The position numbers and the translations under genes were made by a program. Below the pieces are notes generated by a model. It searched no databases and had not been told where the DNA came from. It saw nothing but the letters and a program-made list of their open reading frames with translations. Source: an uncultured Clostridia bacterium (GTDB lineage Bacteria; Bacillota; Clostridia; Christensenellales; UBA1242). Taken from it: a DNA stretch of 32,135 nt. Positions 8,083-18,143 of this stretch are shown here, piece after piece; positions within the stretch are counted from its first letter, which is position 1, and every line of letters begins with the position of its first letter. The stretch covers positions 1-32,135 of the forward strand of contig CANQYX010000012.1 of NCBI GenBank assembly GCA_947628205.1, given 5' to 3'.

Positions 8083-9825
8083 ATGGAAGAAAACGAAAAA
8101 CAAACAATGTATCGCCACAGCATGAGCCATGTGCTTGCTAAGGCAATTAAAGAGTTATATCCAGAGGTTAAACTTGCCATTGGTCCAGCCATTGACAATG
8201 GTTTTTATTACGATTTTGATAATCTCAGCATTAATCAAGACGATTTTTCAAAAATTGAAGATAAAATGCGCGAAATTATCAATAAAAATGAAGATTTTGT
8301 GCGCAAAGAGGTTACAAAAACTGAGGCATTAAAACTTTTTAAAAACGAGCCATATAAAACCGAACTTATTAACGATTTGCCTGCCGGTGAAAAAATCACA
8401 GTGTATTATACGGGTGAGGATTTTTACGATTTATGCCGCGGCCCGCATGTGGAAAACACCAAATTTTTGCGCGGTTTTAGCTTTAAAATAAATCGCGTTA
8501 ATGGGGCATATTGGCGTGGCAGCGAAAAGAACAAAATGTTAACGCGCGTTTATGTTTATGGCTTTTTGAATAAGGACGATTTAAAAGAGTGTTTGCGCTT
8601 AGAGGAAGAGGCAAAAGAGCGCGACCACCGAAAGTTGGGCAAAGACCTTGGCATTTTTATGACTAGCGACCTTATCGGCAAAGGGCTTCCTATTTGGCTG
8701 CCAAACGGGTTTTTGTTGCGCCGCGCGCTTAGCGATTATATTATGGACAAGGAGTTGGCACTTGGCTATCAGCATGTTATGACGCCTTCGCTAGGTTCTA
8801 TAAACCTATACAAAACTTCCGGCCATTGGGAGCATTATAAGGACGACATGTTCCCAGCAATGGAGCGCGAAAGCGAAACTTATGTTTTGCGCCCAATGAA
8901 CTGCCCACACCATATGATGATTTACAAAAACTTTATGCATTCATATAAAGATTTGCCAGTTCGTATTGCCGAAATTGCCAATGATTTTAGGTTTGAAGGC
9001 AGTGGCACACTTGTTGGGCTTGAACGCACACGCGCATTCACTCAAAATGACTCGCACATTTTCTGCCGTCCAGACCAAATTAAAGACGAAATTCAGGGCG
9101 TTATTTCGCTTATTTTAGATGTTTATAAAGATTTTGGTTTTAAAAATTACACTTTCCGCTTATCTTTGCGAGATAGAGCCAACACAGAAAAATATTTTGG
9201 TAATGATGAACTTTGGGAAAAGAGCGAAACTGCACTGCGCGAAATTTTAAAATCTAGCGGCGCAAATTATTACGAGGCAGAAGGCGAGGCGGCCTTCTAT
9301 GGCCCTAAAATTGACGTGCAAGTTAAATCGGCACTTGGGCATGAAATAACGCTTTCAACCGTTCAGTTGGATTATCAATTGCCAGAAAAGTTTGAACTAG
9401 AATATATTGACGAGCATGATAATCGTGTTCGCCCTGTTGTAATTCACCGCGCAGTGTTTGGCTCGCTAGATAGATTTGTTGCCTTCTTAATTGAAGAAAC
9501 AAAAGGCAACTTCCCATTGTGGCTAAGCCCATTGCAAGTTAAAATTTTAACGGTTAGCGAAAAAAATATTGACTACGCGCGCAAAATTGAGGCACAATTG
9601 CATTTAAACAAAATTCGTGTTAGCACGGATGTTTCAAATGAAAGTGTGGGCAAAAAAATTCGCTCGGCAGTGCTAGAAAAGGCACCTTATATTTTGGTTT
9701 TGGGCGATAAAGAAACTTTAGATGGCAGCGTTGCAGTGCGCACGCGCGGCAGCAAAGACACAGTAACCATGCCTTATGCCGAATTTGAAAAACAACTTTT
9801 GGATGCTGTAAACAAAAAGTTATAG
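8083..9825 (+). CDS. thrS: threonyl-tRNA synthetase lacking the N-terminal TGS domain
   Basis: HSMSH / CRGPH editing-site motifs, NCPHH, GLERTRAFTQND, anticodon-binding C-terminus. Confidence 0.95.
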   Translation: MEENEKQTMYRHSMSHVLAKAIKELYPEVKLAIGPAIDNGFYYDFDNLSINQDDFSKIEDKMREIINKNEDFVRKEVTKTEALKLFKNEPYKTELINDLPAGEKITVYYTGEDFYDLCRGPHVENTKFLRGFSFKINRVNGAYWRGSEKNKMLTRVYVYGFLNKDDLKECLRLEEEAKERDHRKLGKDLGIFMTSDLIGKGLPIWLPNGFLLRRALSDYIMDKELALGYQHVMTPSLGSINLYKTSGHWEHYKDDMFPAMERESETYVLRPMNCPHHMMIYKNFMHSYKDLPVRIAEIANDFRFEGSGTLVGLERTRAFTQNDSHIFCRPDQIKDEIQGVISLILDVYKDFGFKNYTFRLSLRDRANTEKYFGNDELWEKSETALREILKSSGANYYEAEGEAAFYGPKIDVQVKSALGHEITLSTVQLDYQLPEKFELEYIDEHDNRVRPVVIHRAVFGSLDRFVAFLIEETKGNFPLWLSPLQVKILTVSEKNIDYARKIEAQLHLNKIRVSTDVSNESVGKKIRSAVLEKAPYILVLGDKETLDGSVAVRTRGSKDTVTMPYAEFEKQLLDAVNKKL

Positions 9826-9832
9826 GAGGAAT

Positions 9833-10336
9833 ATGAAAAAGAAATTGTTAACGAAAACTTATGTTCGCGATGTTGAAACATTCAACCTAAAAATTTTTCA
9901 GTTGGAAAATTGCATTGTTTGCGTTAAACAAATTGTTAAAACTAATTTGCCTTTTGTAACCTCTTCTGGGCTTAAATTGATTGATAACAACTATCAAATT
10001 GTAGAAGTGCTTCCTAAAAATTTAAATTATGCCATGCGCGTTTTTCTTGACGATAACAAACAGGTTGTGCAAAGATATTTCGACATAACAAAGCAAAATG
10101 GCGTGGACAAAGATATTAATGTGCCATATTATGAAGATTTGTATTTAGATATCATCATTGAAAAGCGCGGAATTTCCGTTTTGGATGAAACAGATTTGGA
10201 CAACGCCCTACAAAAAGGTGACATAACGCAACAGGATTATTTGCTAGCTCGCAACACTTTAAATTCGCTGTTAAACGAACTTAAAACGGGCAAAAATGCT
10301 TTAATGGCAATGGATTTAAATAAATTTTTATTTTAA
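9833..10336 (+). CDS. DUF402 domain-containing protein
   Basis: 'RYFDITKQNGVDKD..PYYEDLYLDIIIEKRGISVLDETDLDNALQKGDITQQDYLLA' matches the DUF402 pattern; AGGAGG RBS. Confidence 0.75.
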   Translation: MKKKLLTKTYVRDVETFNLKIFQLENCIVCVKQIVKTNLPFVTSSGLKLIDNNYQIVEVLPKNLNYAMRVFLDDNKQVVQRYFDITKQNGVDKDINVPYYEDLYLDIIIEKRGISVLDETDLDNALQKGDITQQDYLLARNTLNSLLNELKTGKNALMAMDLNKFLF

Positions 10337-10399
10337 ATTAATTTGCATAAATTAAAAAAATAAACAAATTTTTAAATTTTGTAAAATTTTATATCGAAT

Positions 10400-10432
10400 T
10401 AGCGGATAAATTGATTATTTATTCGCTTTTTC
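10400..10432 (+). terminator. rho-independent terminator
   Basis: AGCGGATAAAT-TGATT-ATTTATTCGCTTTTTC. Confidence 0.8.
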
Positions 10433-10461
10433 TTGAAAAATTTTTTGCTTTTTGCTATAAT
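10433..10461 (+). promoter_or_regulatory. promoter TTGAAA-N17-TATAAT
   Basis: -35 10433-10438, -10 10456-10461 with TGC extension. Confidence 0.7.
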
Positions 10462-10510
10462 TTAGGCATAGGGGAAACAACTTGGTTAAAAGGAGAATAA
10501 ATAAAAAAAC

Positions 10511-11719
10511 ATGAATTTATTAAAAAAATTATATTGCAGAACTTATCAAACTATTTTTAAAATTGCAATTCCGCTTTTGCCTTACCGCCAGCCAAAAATT
10601 TTAAAAGGTTATGACGAATTAATCTCAGTTTTAAAAGCAAAAAACAAACACAATAGTTTGCTGGTAACAGATAAGGGCATAAGGAATTTGGGTTTAACTA
10701 AGCCGCTAGAACAAAAGATGGCAGAAGCTGGCCTTAATGTTTTTGTTTACGATGGCACGGTTGCCAACCCAACAACAGACAATGTTGCCGATGCGCTCGC
10801 CGTATTTTATAACAACTCGTGCGATAGCATAATTGCGCTTGGTGGCGGCTCGGCAATGGATTGCGCCAAAGCGGTTGGCGCACGTGTGGCTCGCCCTAAA
10901 AAAAGTTTAAATAAAATGAAAGGCATTTTAAAAGTTAACAAAAAAATTCCGCTTTTAATTGCAATTCCAACCACTGCTGGCACGGGCAGCGAAACCACGC
11001 TTGCCGCAGTTATAACCGATGCAGAAACGCGCCACAAATATGCCATTAACGATTTTCCACTTATCCCGTCTTACGCGCTTTTAGACGAAAATTTAACGGT
11101 TGGTTTACCACCTTTTGTAACCGCCACAACGGGCATGGATGCGCTAACTCATGCAGTTGAAGCATATATCGGCCGCAGCACAACCAAAGAAACGCGCGAT
11201 TGTGCTTTGAAGGCAGCTAAACTCATTTTTGAAAATCTTGAAACCGCCTATTTAGATGGCAAAAACTTGGTTGCTCGCAAAAAAATGTTGGTTGCAGCAT
11301 TTTTAGCGGGCGTAGCGTTTACAAAATCTTATGTGGGCTATGTGCATGCTGTTGCGCACTCGCTTGGCGGAAAATATAACGTTGCGCACGGGCTTGCCAA
11401 CGCAATAATTTTGCCTTATGTGCTAAAAAAATATGGCAAAGCTGTTTACAAAAAATTGTGGGAGATGGGCGTTTATTGCAATTTGTTTGATAAATCTACT
11501 TCGCATGAGCTTGGCGCAAAATTGTTTATAGATAAAATTGAACAAATGAACAAAAATATGAACATAGGCACAAGCATTGAACAAATTAACGAGGCGGACA
11601 TTTCAACTCTTGCCAAAACGGCGGAAAAAGAGGCCAACCCGCTATATCCAGTGCCTGTTTTATACACGGCCAGTGAGTTAGAACAAATTTATTACGAGGT
11701 AAAAAATGGACACGACTAA
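10511..11719 (+). CDS. iron-containing alcohol dehydrogenase
   Basis: GGGSAMDCAKA, PTTAGTGSE, HAVAHSLGGKYNVAHGLANAIILP. Confidence 0.92.
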   Translation: MNLLKKLYCRTYQTIFKIAIPLLPYRQPKILKGYDELISVLKAKNKHNSLLVTDKGIRNLGLTKPLEQKMAEAGLNVFVYDGTVANPTTDNVADALAVFYNNSCDSIIALGGGSAMDCAKAVGARVARPKKSLNKMKGILKVNKKIPLLIAIPTTAGTGSETTLAAVITDAETRHKYAINDFPLIPSYALLDENLTVGLPPFVTATTGMDALTHAVEAYIGRSTTKETRDCALKAAKLIFENLETAYLDGKNLVARKKMLVAAFLAGVAFTKSYVGYVHAVAHSLGGKYNVAHGLANAIILPYVLKKYGKAVYKKLWEMGVYCNLFDKSTSHELGAKLFIDKIEQMNKNMNIGTSIEQINEADISTLAKTAEKEANPLYPVPVLYTASELEQIYYEVKNGHD

Positions 11720-13082
11720 AATAGATTACAAACTTTACCGCATGCGCGTGTTTTTAGAGGATAACCCAATGCAAAATGTAAAAAACCGCATAAACGCGCT
11801 AAAACTTTTGTATAAAAACATTTTGCTTATGGAAGACGAAATTTGCGCTTCTCTTAAAACCGACCTTAACAAAAGCCCAGCCGAAAGTTATATGACGGAA
11901 ATAGGCATGACACTTGCCGAAATCAGCCACATGATAAAACACACAAAAAAATATGCTAAGCGTAAGCGCGCGCACACGCCGCTAAACAATTTTCCAGCAA
12001 AAAGTTACACAATGGCTTCTCCGTATGGCTTGGTGCTTGTAATTAGCCCATGGAACTATCCATTTATGCTATCTATGGAACCAATTGTTGACGCAATTGC
12101 TGCCGGCAACTCGGTTATTTTAAAACCTTCTAGCAGCTCAAAAAATGTAAGTCGCGTTTTAACAAAGCTTATTGAACGCACTTTTAACCCCGGACATGTT
12201 TCAACCATTATGGGCGGAGTGGAAGAGTGCAATTATGTTATAGAAAAGGGCGTGGATTACATATTTTACACCGGTTCAACCCGCGTTGGCGAAATTATTA
12301 TGAAACAAGCGGCCGAACATTTCACGCCAGTTACTCTTGAAATGGGCGGCAAAAGTCCGTGCGTGGTGGACGAAACAGCAGACATTCCGCTAGTTGCAAA
12401 ACGCATAATATTTGGCAAACTTTTAAATGCCGGCCAAACTTGCGTTGCGCCTGACTATATTTATTGCCACACAAGTGTAAAAGAAAGGTTGGTTAAAGAA
12501 CTAATAAGGCAAATAATTTTGCAATATTCAACCGATGTGCTAAATAACCCAAATTATCCAAAAATGATAAACCAAAAGCAGTTTGATGTTATGCGTGGGC
12601 TAATTGAAAAAGATAAACTTCTTTTTGGCGGTAGGGTAAACGAAAAAACCCTTAAGATAGAGCCAACAATTGTAAGCGCAACTTTTGAAGATGCTTGTAT
12701 GCAAAACGAAATTTTTGGCCCAATTTTGCCTGTTGTAACATTTGAAAGTTTGGACGAAGCAATTAAAACAATCAATGCGCATAACAAACCACTTGCGCTT
12801 TATATGTTTTCCAATAACAAACAAAATCAAAATAAAGTGCTAACAAAATGCGCGTTTGGTGGCGGTTGCGTTAACGATACCATTATGCACATTGCCAACC
12901 CAAATTTAGCTTTTGGTGGCTTAAAACAAAGTGGAATAGGTTCATATCACGGCAGGGCAGGGTTTGACACTTTTACTCACTACAAAAGCATTGTTAAAAA
13001 ATCTAATAAACTTGATTTGCCTTTGCGCTATCAGCCAACCAATAAATTCAAACAATTTTTAATAAAACTATTTTTAAAATAA
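11706..13082 (+). CDS. aldehyde dehydrogenase (class 3-like)
   Basis: ISPWNYPFMLSMEP, LEMGGKSPCVV, NAGQTCVAPDY; 14-nt overlap with the upstream ADH gene. Confidence 0.92.
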   Translation: MDTTKIDYKLYRMRVFLEDNPMQNVKNRINALKLLYKNILLMEDEICASLKTDLNKSPAESYMTEIGMTLAEISHMIKHTKKYAKRKRAHTPLNNFPAKSYTMASPYGLVLVISPWNYPFMLSMEPIVDAIAAGNSVILKPSSSSKNVSRVLTKLIERTFNPGHVSTIMGGVEECNYVIEKGVDYIFYTGSTRVGEIIMKQAAEHFTPVTLEMGGKSPCVVDETADIPLVAKRIIFGKLLNAGQTCVAPDYIYCHTSVKERLVKELIRQIILQYSTDVLNNPNYPKMINQKQFDVMRGLIEKDKLLFGGRVNEKTLKIEPTIVSATFEDACMQNEIFGPILPVVTFESLDEAIKTINAHNKPLALYMFSNNKQNQNKVLTKCAFGGGCVNDTIMHIANPNLAFGGLKQSGIGSYHGRAGFDTFTHYKSIVKKSNKLDLPLRYQPTNKFKQFLIKLFLK

Positions 13083-13087
13083 CTAAT

Positions 13088-13119
13088 AAAAAAACCACCA
13101 GTTGTCTGGTGGCTTTTTA
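13088..13119. terminator. rho-independent terminator between convergent genes
   Basis: AAACCACCAG-TTGT-CTGGTGGCTTTTT. Confidence 0.85.
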
Positions 13120-13983
13120 TTACATATTATTTAAAATATCATTTTTCTTTCGGTCATATTCTTCTTGCGTAATTAAATTTTGGTCGTACATCGCTTTGAG
13201 TTCGGCAAGTTTTTCTTGCGCACTGGCAGGTTTTTGCTCGGTTTTGCCTCCAAACACTTCGTCTGGCATTTCATCGCTACCATTAGCGTAGCTAACCCTG
13301 CGCCTTTCAATTCTCCTAGCAATGGCGTTTGCAAGAATCATGTAGATAAATGCAATTAAAATTACAGTTGTTACAATTGGGCTAATAAGCCATCTCAGCC
13401 CGCCCATGCTGAACGAAATGAAACTATCCTTATTAAAGTGAATGCAGCAGAACAACATAGTGAAGTAAAGGTCCACCAGCAAATTACTTGCATATAAAAT
13501 AATTTGGAACGGAATCATCCTCTTGCCATATTTTATCAAATTTGTTGCAATAAGCGAGGCAATAGAGTAGTTCATAGTGAAAATCAAATTGAACTTTAAG
13601 AAATTTAAAATGTAAATAACTTCACTCGCGTCTGACGAAAGCTTATCAAAATTGTTAATAAGCAAAAATCCGCAAATCAGCCAAAGCAAAGCACACAAAA
13701 TGAGCAAGCCTAAAAATATCCAAGAAGGGATAAGGTGCTCTTTAAATTGCAATCGCCTAACCCAAGGCAGGGCAAGCAATGCCGCACCGCTTACAATAAA
13801 CAAAGTTAATAGAATTAGAAAGAAACCTCGACTGAAAGGAATAACACCCCTAAACCCTAAAACAATTAAACCAACCGCAACAAACAAAATGACAATAGCC
13901 AAACTGTTGATAAAGCTATAAACATTAAAGCCCTTTTTTTGTTGCCCGTCGGCTTGATTTTTCTGCTTATTAAATAAACCCAT
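13120..13983 (-). CDS. multi-pass membrane protein with C-terminal SHOCT domain
   Basis: hydrophobic segments; C-terminus 'EKLAELKAMYDQNLITQEEYDRKKNDIL'. Confidence 0.75.
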   Translation of the reverse strand: MGLFNKQKNQADGQQKKGFNVYSFINSLAIVILFVAVGLIVLGFRGVIPFSRGFFLILLTLFIVSGAALLALPWVRRLQFKEHLIPSWIFLGLLILCALLWLICGFLLINNFDKLSSDASEVIYILNFLKFNLIFTMNYSIASLIATNLIKYGKRMIPFQIILYASNLLVDLYFTMLFCCIHFNKDSFISFSMGGLRWLISPIVTTVILIAFIYMILANAIARRIERRRVSYANGSDEMPDEVFGGKTEQKPASAQEKLAELKAMYDQNLITQEEYDRKKNDILNNM

Positions 13984-14106
13984 AAAACCTCCAAATAATT
14001 TCTAATTAAATTTTAAAAAATAAAAGAATGAATGTCAAGCAATTTAATTTATTTTATGCCTTATTAAAGTTATTATGTAATTTAAATAGGGCATAAACTT
14101 TTTGAA

Positions 14107-14131
14107 AGAAAAAAGCGAGTTGCCTCGCTAA
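14107..14131 (-). terminator. rho-independent terminator for the minus-strand Veg-like gene
   Basis: minus strand AGCGAGGCAACTCGCTTTTTTC. Confidence 0.7.
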
Positions 14132-14136
14132 AATGC

Positions 14137-14400
14137 CTATAAAATTTGAAATTCAAATCCACCAATTGAAACATCAACATAAGTGAACGAACGATTTAGC
14201 CTGTTTTCATTAACATGGCACTCAACCAAAAACAAACTATCGTAGCAACTTTTAATTTCGCCAACATAAGTGTGAAGCAACCTGCGTTGCCTGTTGTATT
14301 CTTTAATTTGAATGGATTTGCCTACACTTGCAATAATTTCGTCTTTAACATGGTCAACTGCCGAATTGTCTGTTGATAATATTTTCACAAACACCTCCAC
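14137..14400 (-). CDS. Veg family protein
   Basis: 'VGKSIQIKEYNRQRRLLHTYVGEIKSCYDSLFLVEC' aligns by eye with B. subtilis Veg ([34 protein letters not shown]). Confidence 0.65.
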   Translation of the reverse strand: MEVFVKILSTDNSAVDHVKDEIIASVGKSIQIKEYNRQRRLLHTYVGEIKSCYDSLFLVECHVNENRLNRSFTYVDVSIGGFEFQIL

Positions 14401-14557
14401 CTAAATGCTAATTTTGGCTTCCCCAAGCCAAGAATTAACTATATTTTAGCATAAAAAAAATAATTTTGCACGCGTTTTAGACATATTTTTTAAAATTTTT
14501 TAAAAATTTTTTTAAAGGTTTTAATTTAAAATATAATTTTATTAAAATATGATTAAA

Positions 14558-14591
14558 TTTAGTTGACAACTCAACATAATAGTGATAAAAT
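14558..14591 (+). promoter_or_regulatory. promoter TTGACA-N17-TAAAAT overlapped by inverted repeat GTTGA-CAAC-TCAAC (candidate MarR operator)
   Basis: -35 14563-14568, -10 14586-14591; inverted repeat 14562-14575 covers the -35. Confidence 0.65.
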
Positions 14592-14632
14592 GCTTTGCGA
14601 TAAATTTTTTTAATTTATTTTAAAGGATTTGT

Positions 14633-15070
14633 ATGAGTGAAATTGATTACCTAAATTTAGAGTTTAGCAAGGCCTTGGTTGACGTTGTTAAAAAAATGCG
14701 CAAAAAAATGGATGAGGTTTTAAAAAAGTTTGGCCTTACACATTTCCATGCACTGTATGTGTTAGAATTGTTTAAAAGTGGCGAACTTACTATGGGCGAA
14801 TTAACAGAAAACATTGGGGTGGATAAAGCAAACACTTCGCGAGTTATTAAAGATTTGCTTGAAAAAGGATATGCAGAAAAGGTTGGCGAAGCGGATAGAA
14901 AATTTGCAATTAAATTGTCTCGTCTTGGCAAAAAAATGGCGCAAGATTTTAAAAATAGAATAGATAATTTAATGGAGAGCGCGCTATCTCAATTCAGCGA
15001 GCGAGAAAAAAACAATTTACATAAAACGTTAAAAAAACTTATTGATGGGCTAAACGAAGTTTGCAATTAA
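14633..15070 (+). CDS. MarR family transcriptional regulator
   Basis: winged-helix pattern 'LTMGELTENIGVDKANTSRVIKDLLEKGYAEKV.EADRKFAIKLSRLGKKM'. Confidence 0.9.
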   Translation: MSEIDYLNLEFSKALVDVVKKMRKKMDEVLKKFGLTHFHALYVLELFKSGELTMGELTENIGVDKANTSRVIKDLLEKGYAEKVGEADRKFAIKLSRLGKKMAQDFKNRIDNLMESALSQFSEREKNNLHKTLKKLIDGLNEVCN

Positions 15071-15150
15071 GTTGTTTCGCTTTGCTCAACAAACACATTT
15101 TCATCTTTAACAAAGCGAAGGATATAAAATAAACAGAAAAGGGGAAAAAT

Positions 15151-17895
15151 ATGCTAGAACTTTCAAATATAGTTAAAAATTATCAACTTAAAGACCAAAC
15201 TGTAACCGCGCTTAAAGGGGTTAGTGTTTGTTTTAGGCGCAATGAGTTTGTTTCAATTTTAGGGCCATCTGGTTGTGGAAAAACCACTTTGTTAAATATT
15301 ATCGGTGGGCTGGATAAATACACGTCTGGCGACCTTATCATTGATGGTGTTTCCACTAAGGACTATAAGGATAAAGATTGGGATAATTATCGCAACCATA
15401 GGGTTGGTTTCGTTTTTCAAAGTTACAATTTAATTCCGCATCAAACAGTGTTAGAAAATGTTGAGCTTGCGCTAACACTTAGTGGCATTAAAAGGGCAGA
15501 AAGGCGCAAACGCGCGGTTGAAGTTCTTGAAAAGGTTGGTTTGGGCGATAAATTAAAATCTAAACCCAATCAACTCTCGGGCGGGCAGATGCAACGCGTG
15601 GCAATTGCGCGCGCACTTGTTAACGACCCAGAAATTATTTTGGCAGACGAGCCAACCGGCGCGCTAGATAGCAAAACTAGCGTGCAGATTATGGACTTAT
15701 TAAAAGAGGTCAGCGCGGATAGATTGGTTATTATGGTTACACATAATCCAGATTTAGCCGAGCAATATTCAAACAGAATTATACGCTTGCTTGATGGCGA
15801 GGTTATTGAAGATAGTAAACCATACTCAAAAGCGCAAAGTGACAAAGAAATTGAAAAACATAAAGCAAAATTAGAAAAAACAGAACAGAAACAGGAAAAA
15901 CAGGGCTTTAAAAAGACAAAGAAAAAGAAATCGATGTCCATTTTTACAGCAATGTTTTTAAGTTTAAAAAATCTGCTAACCAAAAAGGGCAGAACAATTA
16001 TGGTGGCCTTCGCCGGCTCAATTGGCATTTTAGGCATTGCGCTTATTTTAGCAGTTAGCGCGGGCATGAATGGCTACATAGACACCATGCAAAGCCAAAG
16101 TTTATCTAGTTATCCAATAGCAGTTGCATCACTTTCGGTGGATTTGGGCACGGCAACAAACGCACTGATGAGTGACGACAAATCTTCAACCAACCAAGAA
16201 GAAGTGGGTGTATATGATTTGTTGGAATCATTAAAAAATTATGGCAAATATAACGTTATTAGCCCGGATTTTGTAAATTATGTTAACGATTATTATAAAC
16301 AAGAGAACAAGAATAGTTTGTTAAACGATAGGCAAATTAGTTATGCCAGCGAAATGAGGTTTTTAACCCAAACTTCTAGCGGATATTTCCCTATTGTTGA
16401 TTCAATAACTTTTAGTGCATTTAGTGGCTCCACAAGTTCAATATTTTTCCAAGGTTTGAATAATGAAGAGTATGTGCGTTCAATGTATAACGTTGTGGGG
16501 GAATATCCAAAAGCGAAAAATGAAATTGCGCTGGTTCTAAATTCGGGCTCAATAGATAGCATGACCTTGCAAAGTTTTGGAATAGACCTTCCTTTAAAGA
16601 AAGAAGATGGCAAGTTTGAATCGTTAAAATTTAGCGATTTGATAAATAAAAAATCCTATCGTCTTTTCTTTAACGATGCGTATTTCAAATTAAATCCGCT
16701 TGCCGATGAAAATTTGGATTTTAATGAAGTTCTAACTCAAATAGCATATTTATCTACAATAATTAATGCAAAGGAAGAAGAACCGGCTGTTGAAGAAGTT
16801 GCTTTAACTTTGCCAGATGTAGAAACTGAAATAACTAAAGAGCAAGCAGTTGAAATGTTAAAAGCACTTCAATTATCGCTTTCAACATATTACTCACAGT
16901 TTGACAGTTTGCCAAACAAAGATGAGTTGTTTATTGACTTGAAAATAACGGGCGTTTTAACGCTTAAAGATGATGTTAGTGGCAGCATTTATTCAGATGG
17001 GCTAATGTATACACAAGAATTGGCAGAATTCTATCACGAAAATTGTCAAAACTCAAAATTAGTTAAGGCCTTAAAAGATAGATATCTTGACCAAACCGGC
17101 AGTTTTAAAACTGGCGCAGAAGAATTGCAATTTCCTAACAATAAAAAATATGTTTTAAACATTAGCGAACTATCCAGTTTAAGCGCGTTGCTGCCAAGTG
17201 CAGGGGTGGACAAAAGTTCATACAACTATGCTCGCCCAAGCGAAATGATTGACGCACTTAACAAATATTTTAAAATTGAAATGTCGGATAGCGATATAAT
17301 AGATTTATATTTGCAAATTTATGGCGCAAGTAACATTCCAACTGGCATGTATTTCTATGTTAAATCATTTGAGGGAAAGGACGATTTTATGCGCATGATA
17401 GACACGTGGAACGACAAAGAGGGAGTGTATAAAATTAGCATTGCAGATAGCACATCTTTCTTAACAAGCATGCTAAAATCGTTGGTTAACATAATCTCTT
17501 ATGTGTTAGTGGCGTTTGCAGCAATTTCGTTGCTTGTATCATCAATTATGATTGCAATTATAACTTACACTTCAGTTATCGAGCGAACAAAAGAAATTGG
17601 CGTGCTCAGGAGCGTGGGTGCCTCAAAACGCGATGTTTCTCGCGTGTTCAATGCGGAAACAATCATTATTGGCTTGCTTGCTGGCTTGTTTGGCGTTGCG
17701 TTGGCTGGGTTGTTAACAATACCAATAAGTTTGGTGTTGAAAGCGTTAACTGGCGTTGGTGGGCTTGCCGTTCTAAACCCATTGCCATGCTTAATTTTAA
17801 TTCTAATAAGTATGTTCTTAACTTTCATAGCCGGCCTTGTGCCTGCACGCATTGCCTCGAAAAAGGACCCAGTGCTTGCACTAAGAACAGAGTAG
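15151..17895 (+). CDS. ABC transporter, ATPase fused to FtsX/MacB-like permease
   Basis: [34 protein letters not shown]-terminal FtsX-like TM region '[26 protein letters not shown]'. Confidence 0.92.
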   Translation: MLELSNIVKNYQLKDQTVTALKGVSVCFRRNEFVSILGPSGCGKTTLLNIIGGLDKYTSGDLIIDGVSTKDYKDKDWDNYRNHRVGFVFQSYNLIPHQTVLENVELALTLSGIKRAERRKRAVEVLEKVGLGDKLKSKPNQLSGGQMQRVAIARALVNDPEIILADEPTGALDSKTSVQIMDLLKEVSADRLVIMVTHNPDLAEQYSNRIIRLLDGEVIEDSKPYSKAQSDKEIEKHKAKLEKTEQKQEKQGFKKTKKKKSMSIFTAMFLSLKNLLTKKGRTIMVAFAGSIGILGIALILAVSAGMNGYIDTMQSQSLSSYPIAVASLSVDLGTATNALMSDDKSSTNQEEVGVYDLLESLKNYGKYNVISPDFVNYVNDYYKQENKNSLLNDRQISYASEMRFLTQTSSGYFPIVDSITFSAFSGSTSSIFFQGLNNEEYVRSMYNVVGEYPKAKNEIALVLNSGSIDSMTLQSFGIDLPLKKEDGKFESLKFSDLINKKSYRLFFNDAYFKLNPLADENLDFNEVLTQIAYLSTIINAKEEEPAVEEVALTLPDVETEITKEQAVEMLKALQLSLSTYYSQFDSLPNKDELFIDLKITGVLTLKDDVSGSIYSDGLMYTQELAEFYHENCQNSKLVKALKDRYLDQTGSFKTGAEELQFPNNKKYVLNISELSSLSALLPSAGVDKSSYNYARPSEMIDALNKYFKIEMSDSDIIDLYLQIYGASNIPTGMYFYVKSFEGKDDFMRMIDTWNDKEGVYKISIADSTSFLTSMLKSLVNIISYVLVAFAAISLLVSSIMIAIITYTSVIERTKEIGVLRSVGASKRDVSRVFNAETIIIGLLAGLFGVALAGLLTIPISLVLKALTGVGGLAVLNPLPCLILILISMFLTFIAGLVPARIASKKDPVLALRTE

Positions 17896-17923
17896 AGGTA
17901 AGTTAAAAATTTAACTAAAAATT

Positions 17924-17953
17924 AAAAGCAAAGTGAAAAATCTTTGCTTTTTT
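17924..17953 (+). terminator. rho-independent terminator
   Basis: AAAGCAAAG-TGAAAAAT-CTTTGCTTTTTTG. Confidence 0.75.
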
Positions 17954-18105
17954 GTTAATTGTGGCTTATTGATTTTATCCTAATATGATTATTACTATTG
18001 TTATAAATATAATAATAATTATAATTACATATTGAGTAGTTAAAAATTTGCCGGCACAAAATTTTTGTTTTCTTTTGTTAAATTTGTAAATAATCATTTA
18101 AATTA

Positions 18106-18134
18106 TTGACTAAAAAATTTAGTTGTGTTAAATT
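18106..18134 (+). promoter_or_regulatory. promoter TTGACT-N17-TAAATT, start codon 9 nt downstream of the -10
   Basis: -35 18106-18111, -10 18129-18134. Confidence 0.6.
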
Positions 18135-18143
18135 CTATTTTGT

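Noticed and set aside
17954-18105. Possible small RNA or tRNA in the AT-rich gap before the M16 gene
   Set aside because: Only AT-rich low-complexity sequence; no cloverleaf or stable hairpin seen.
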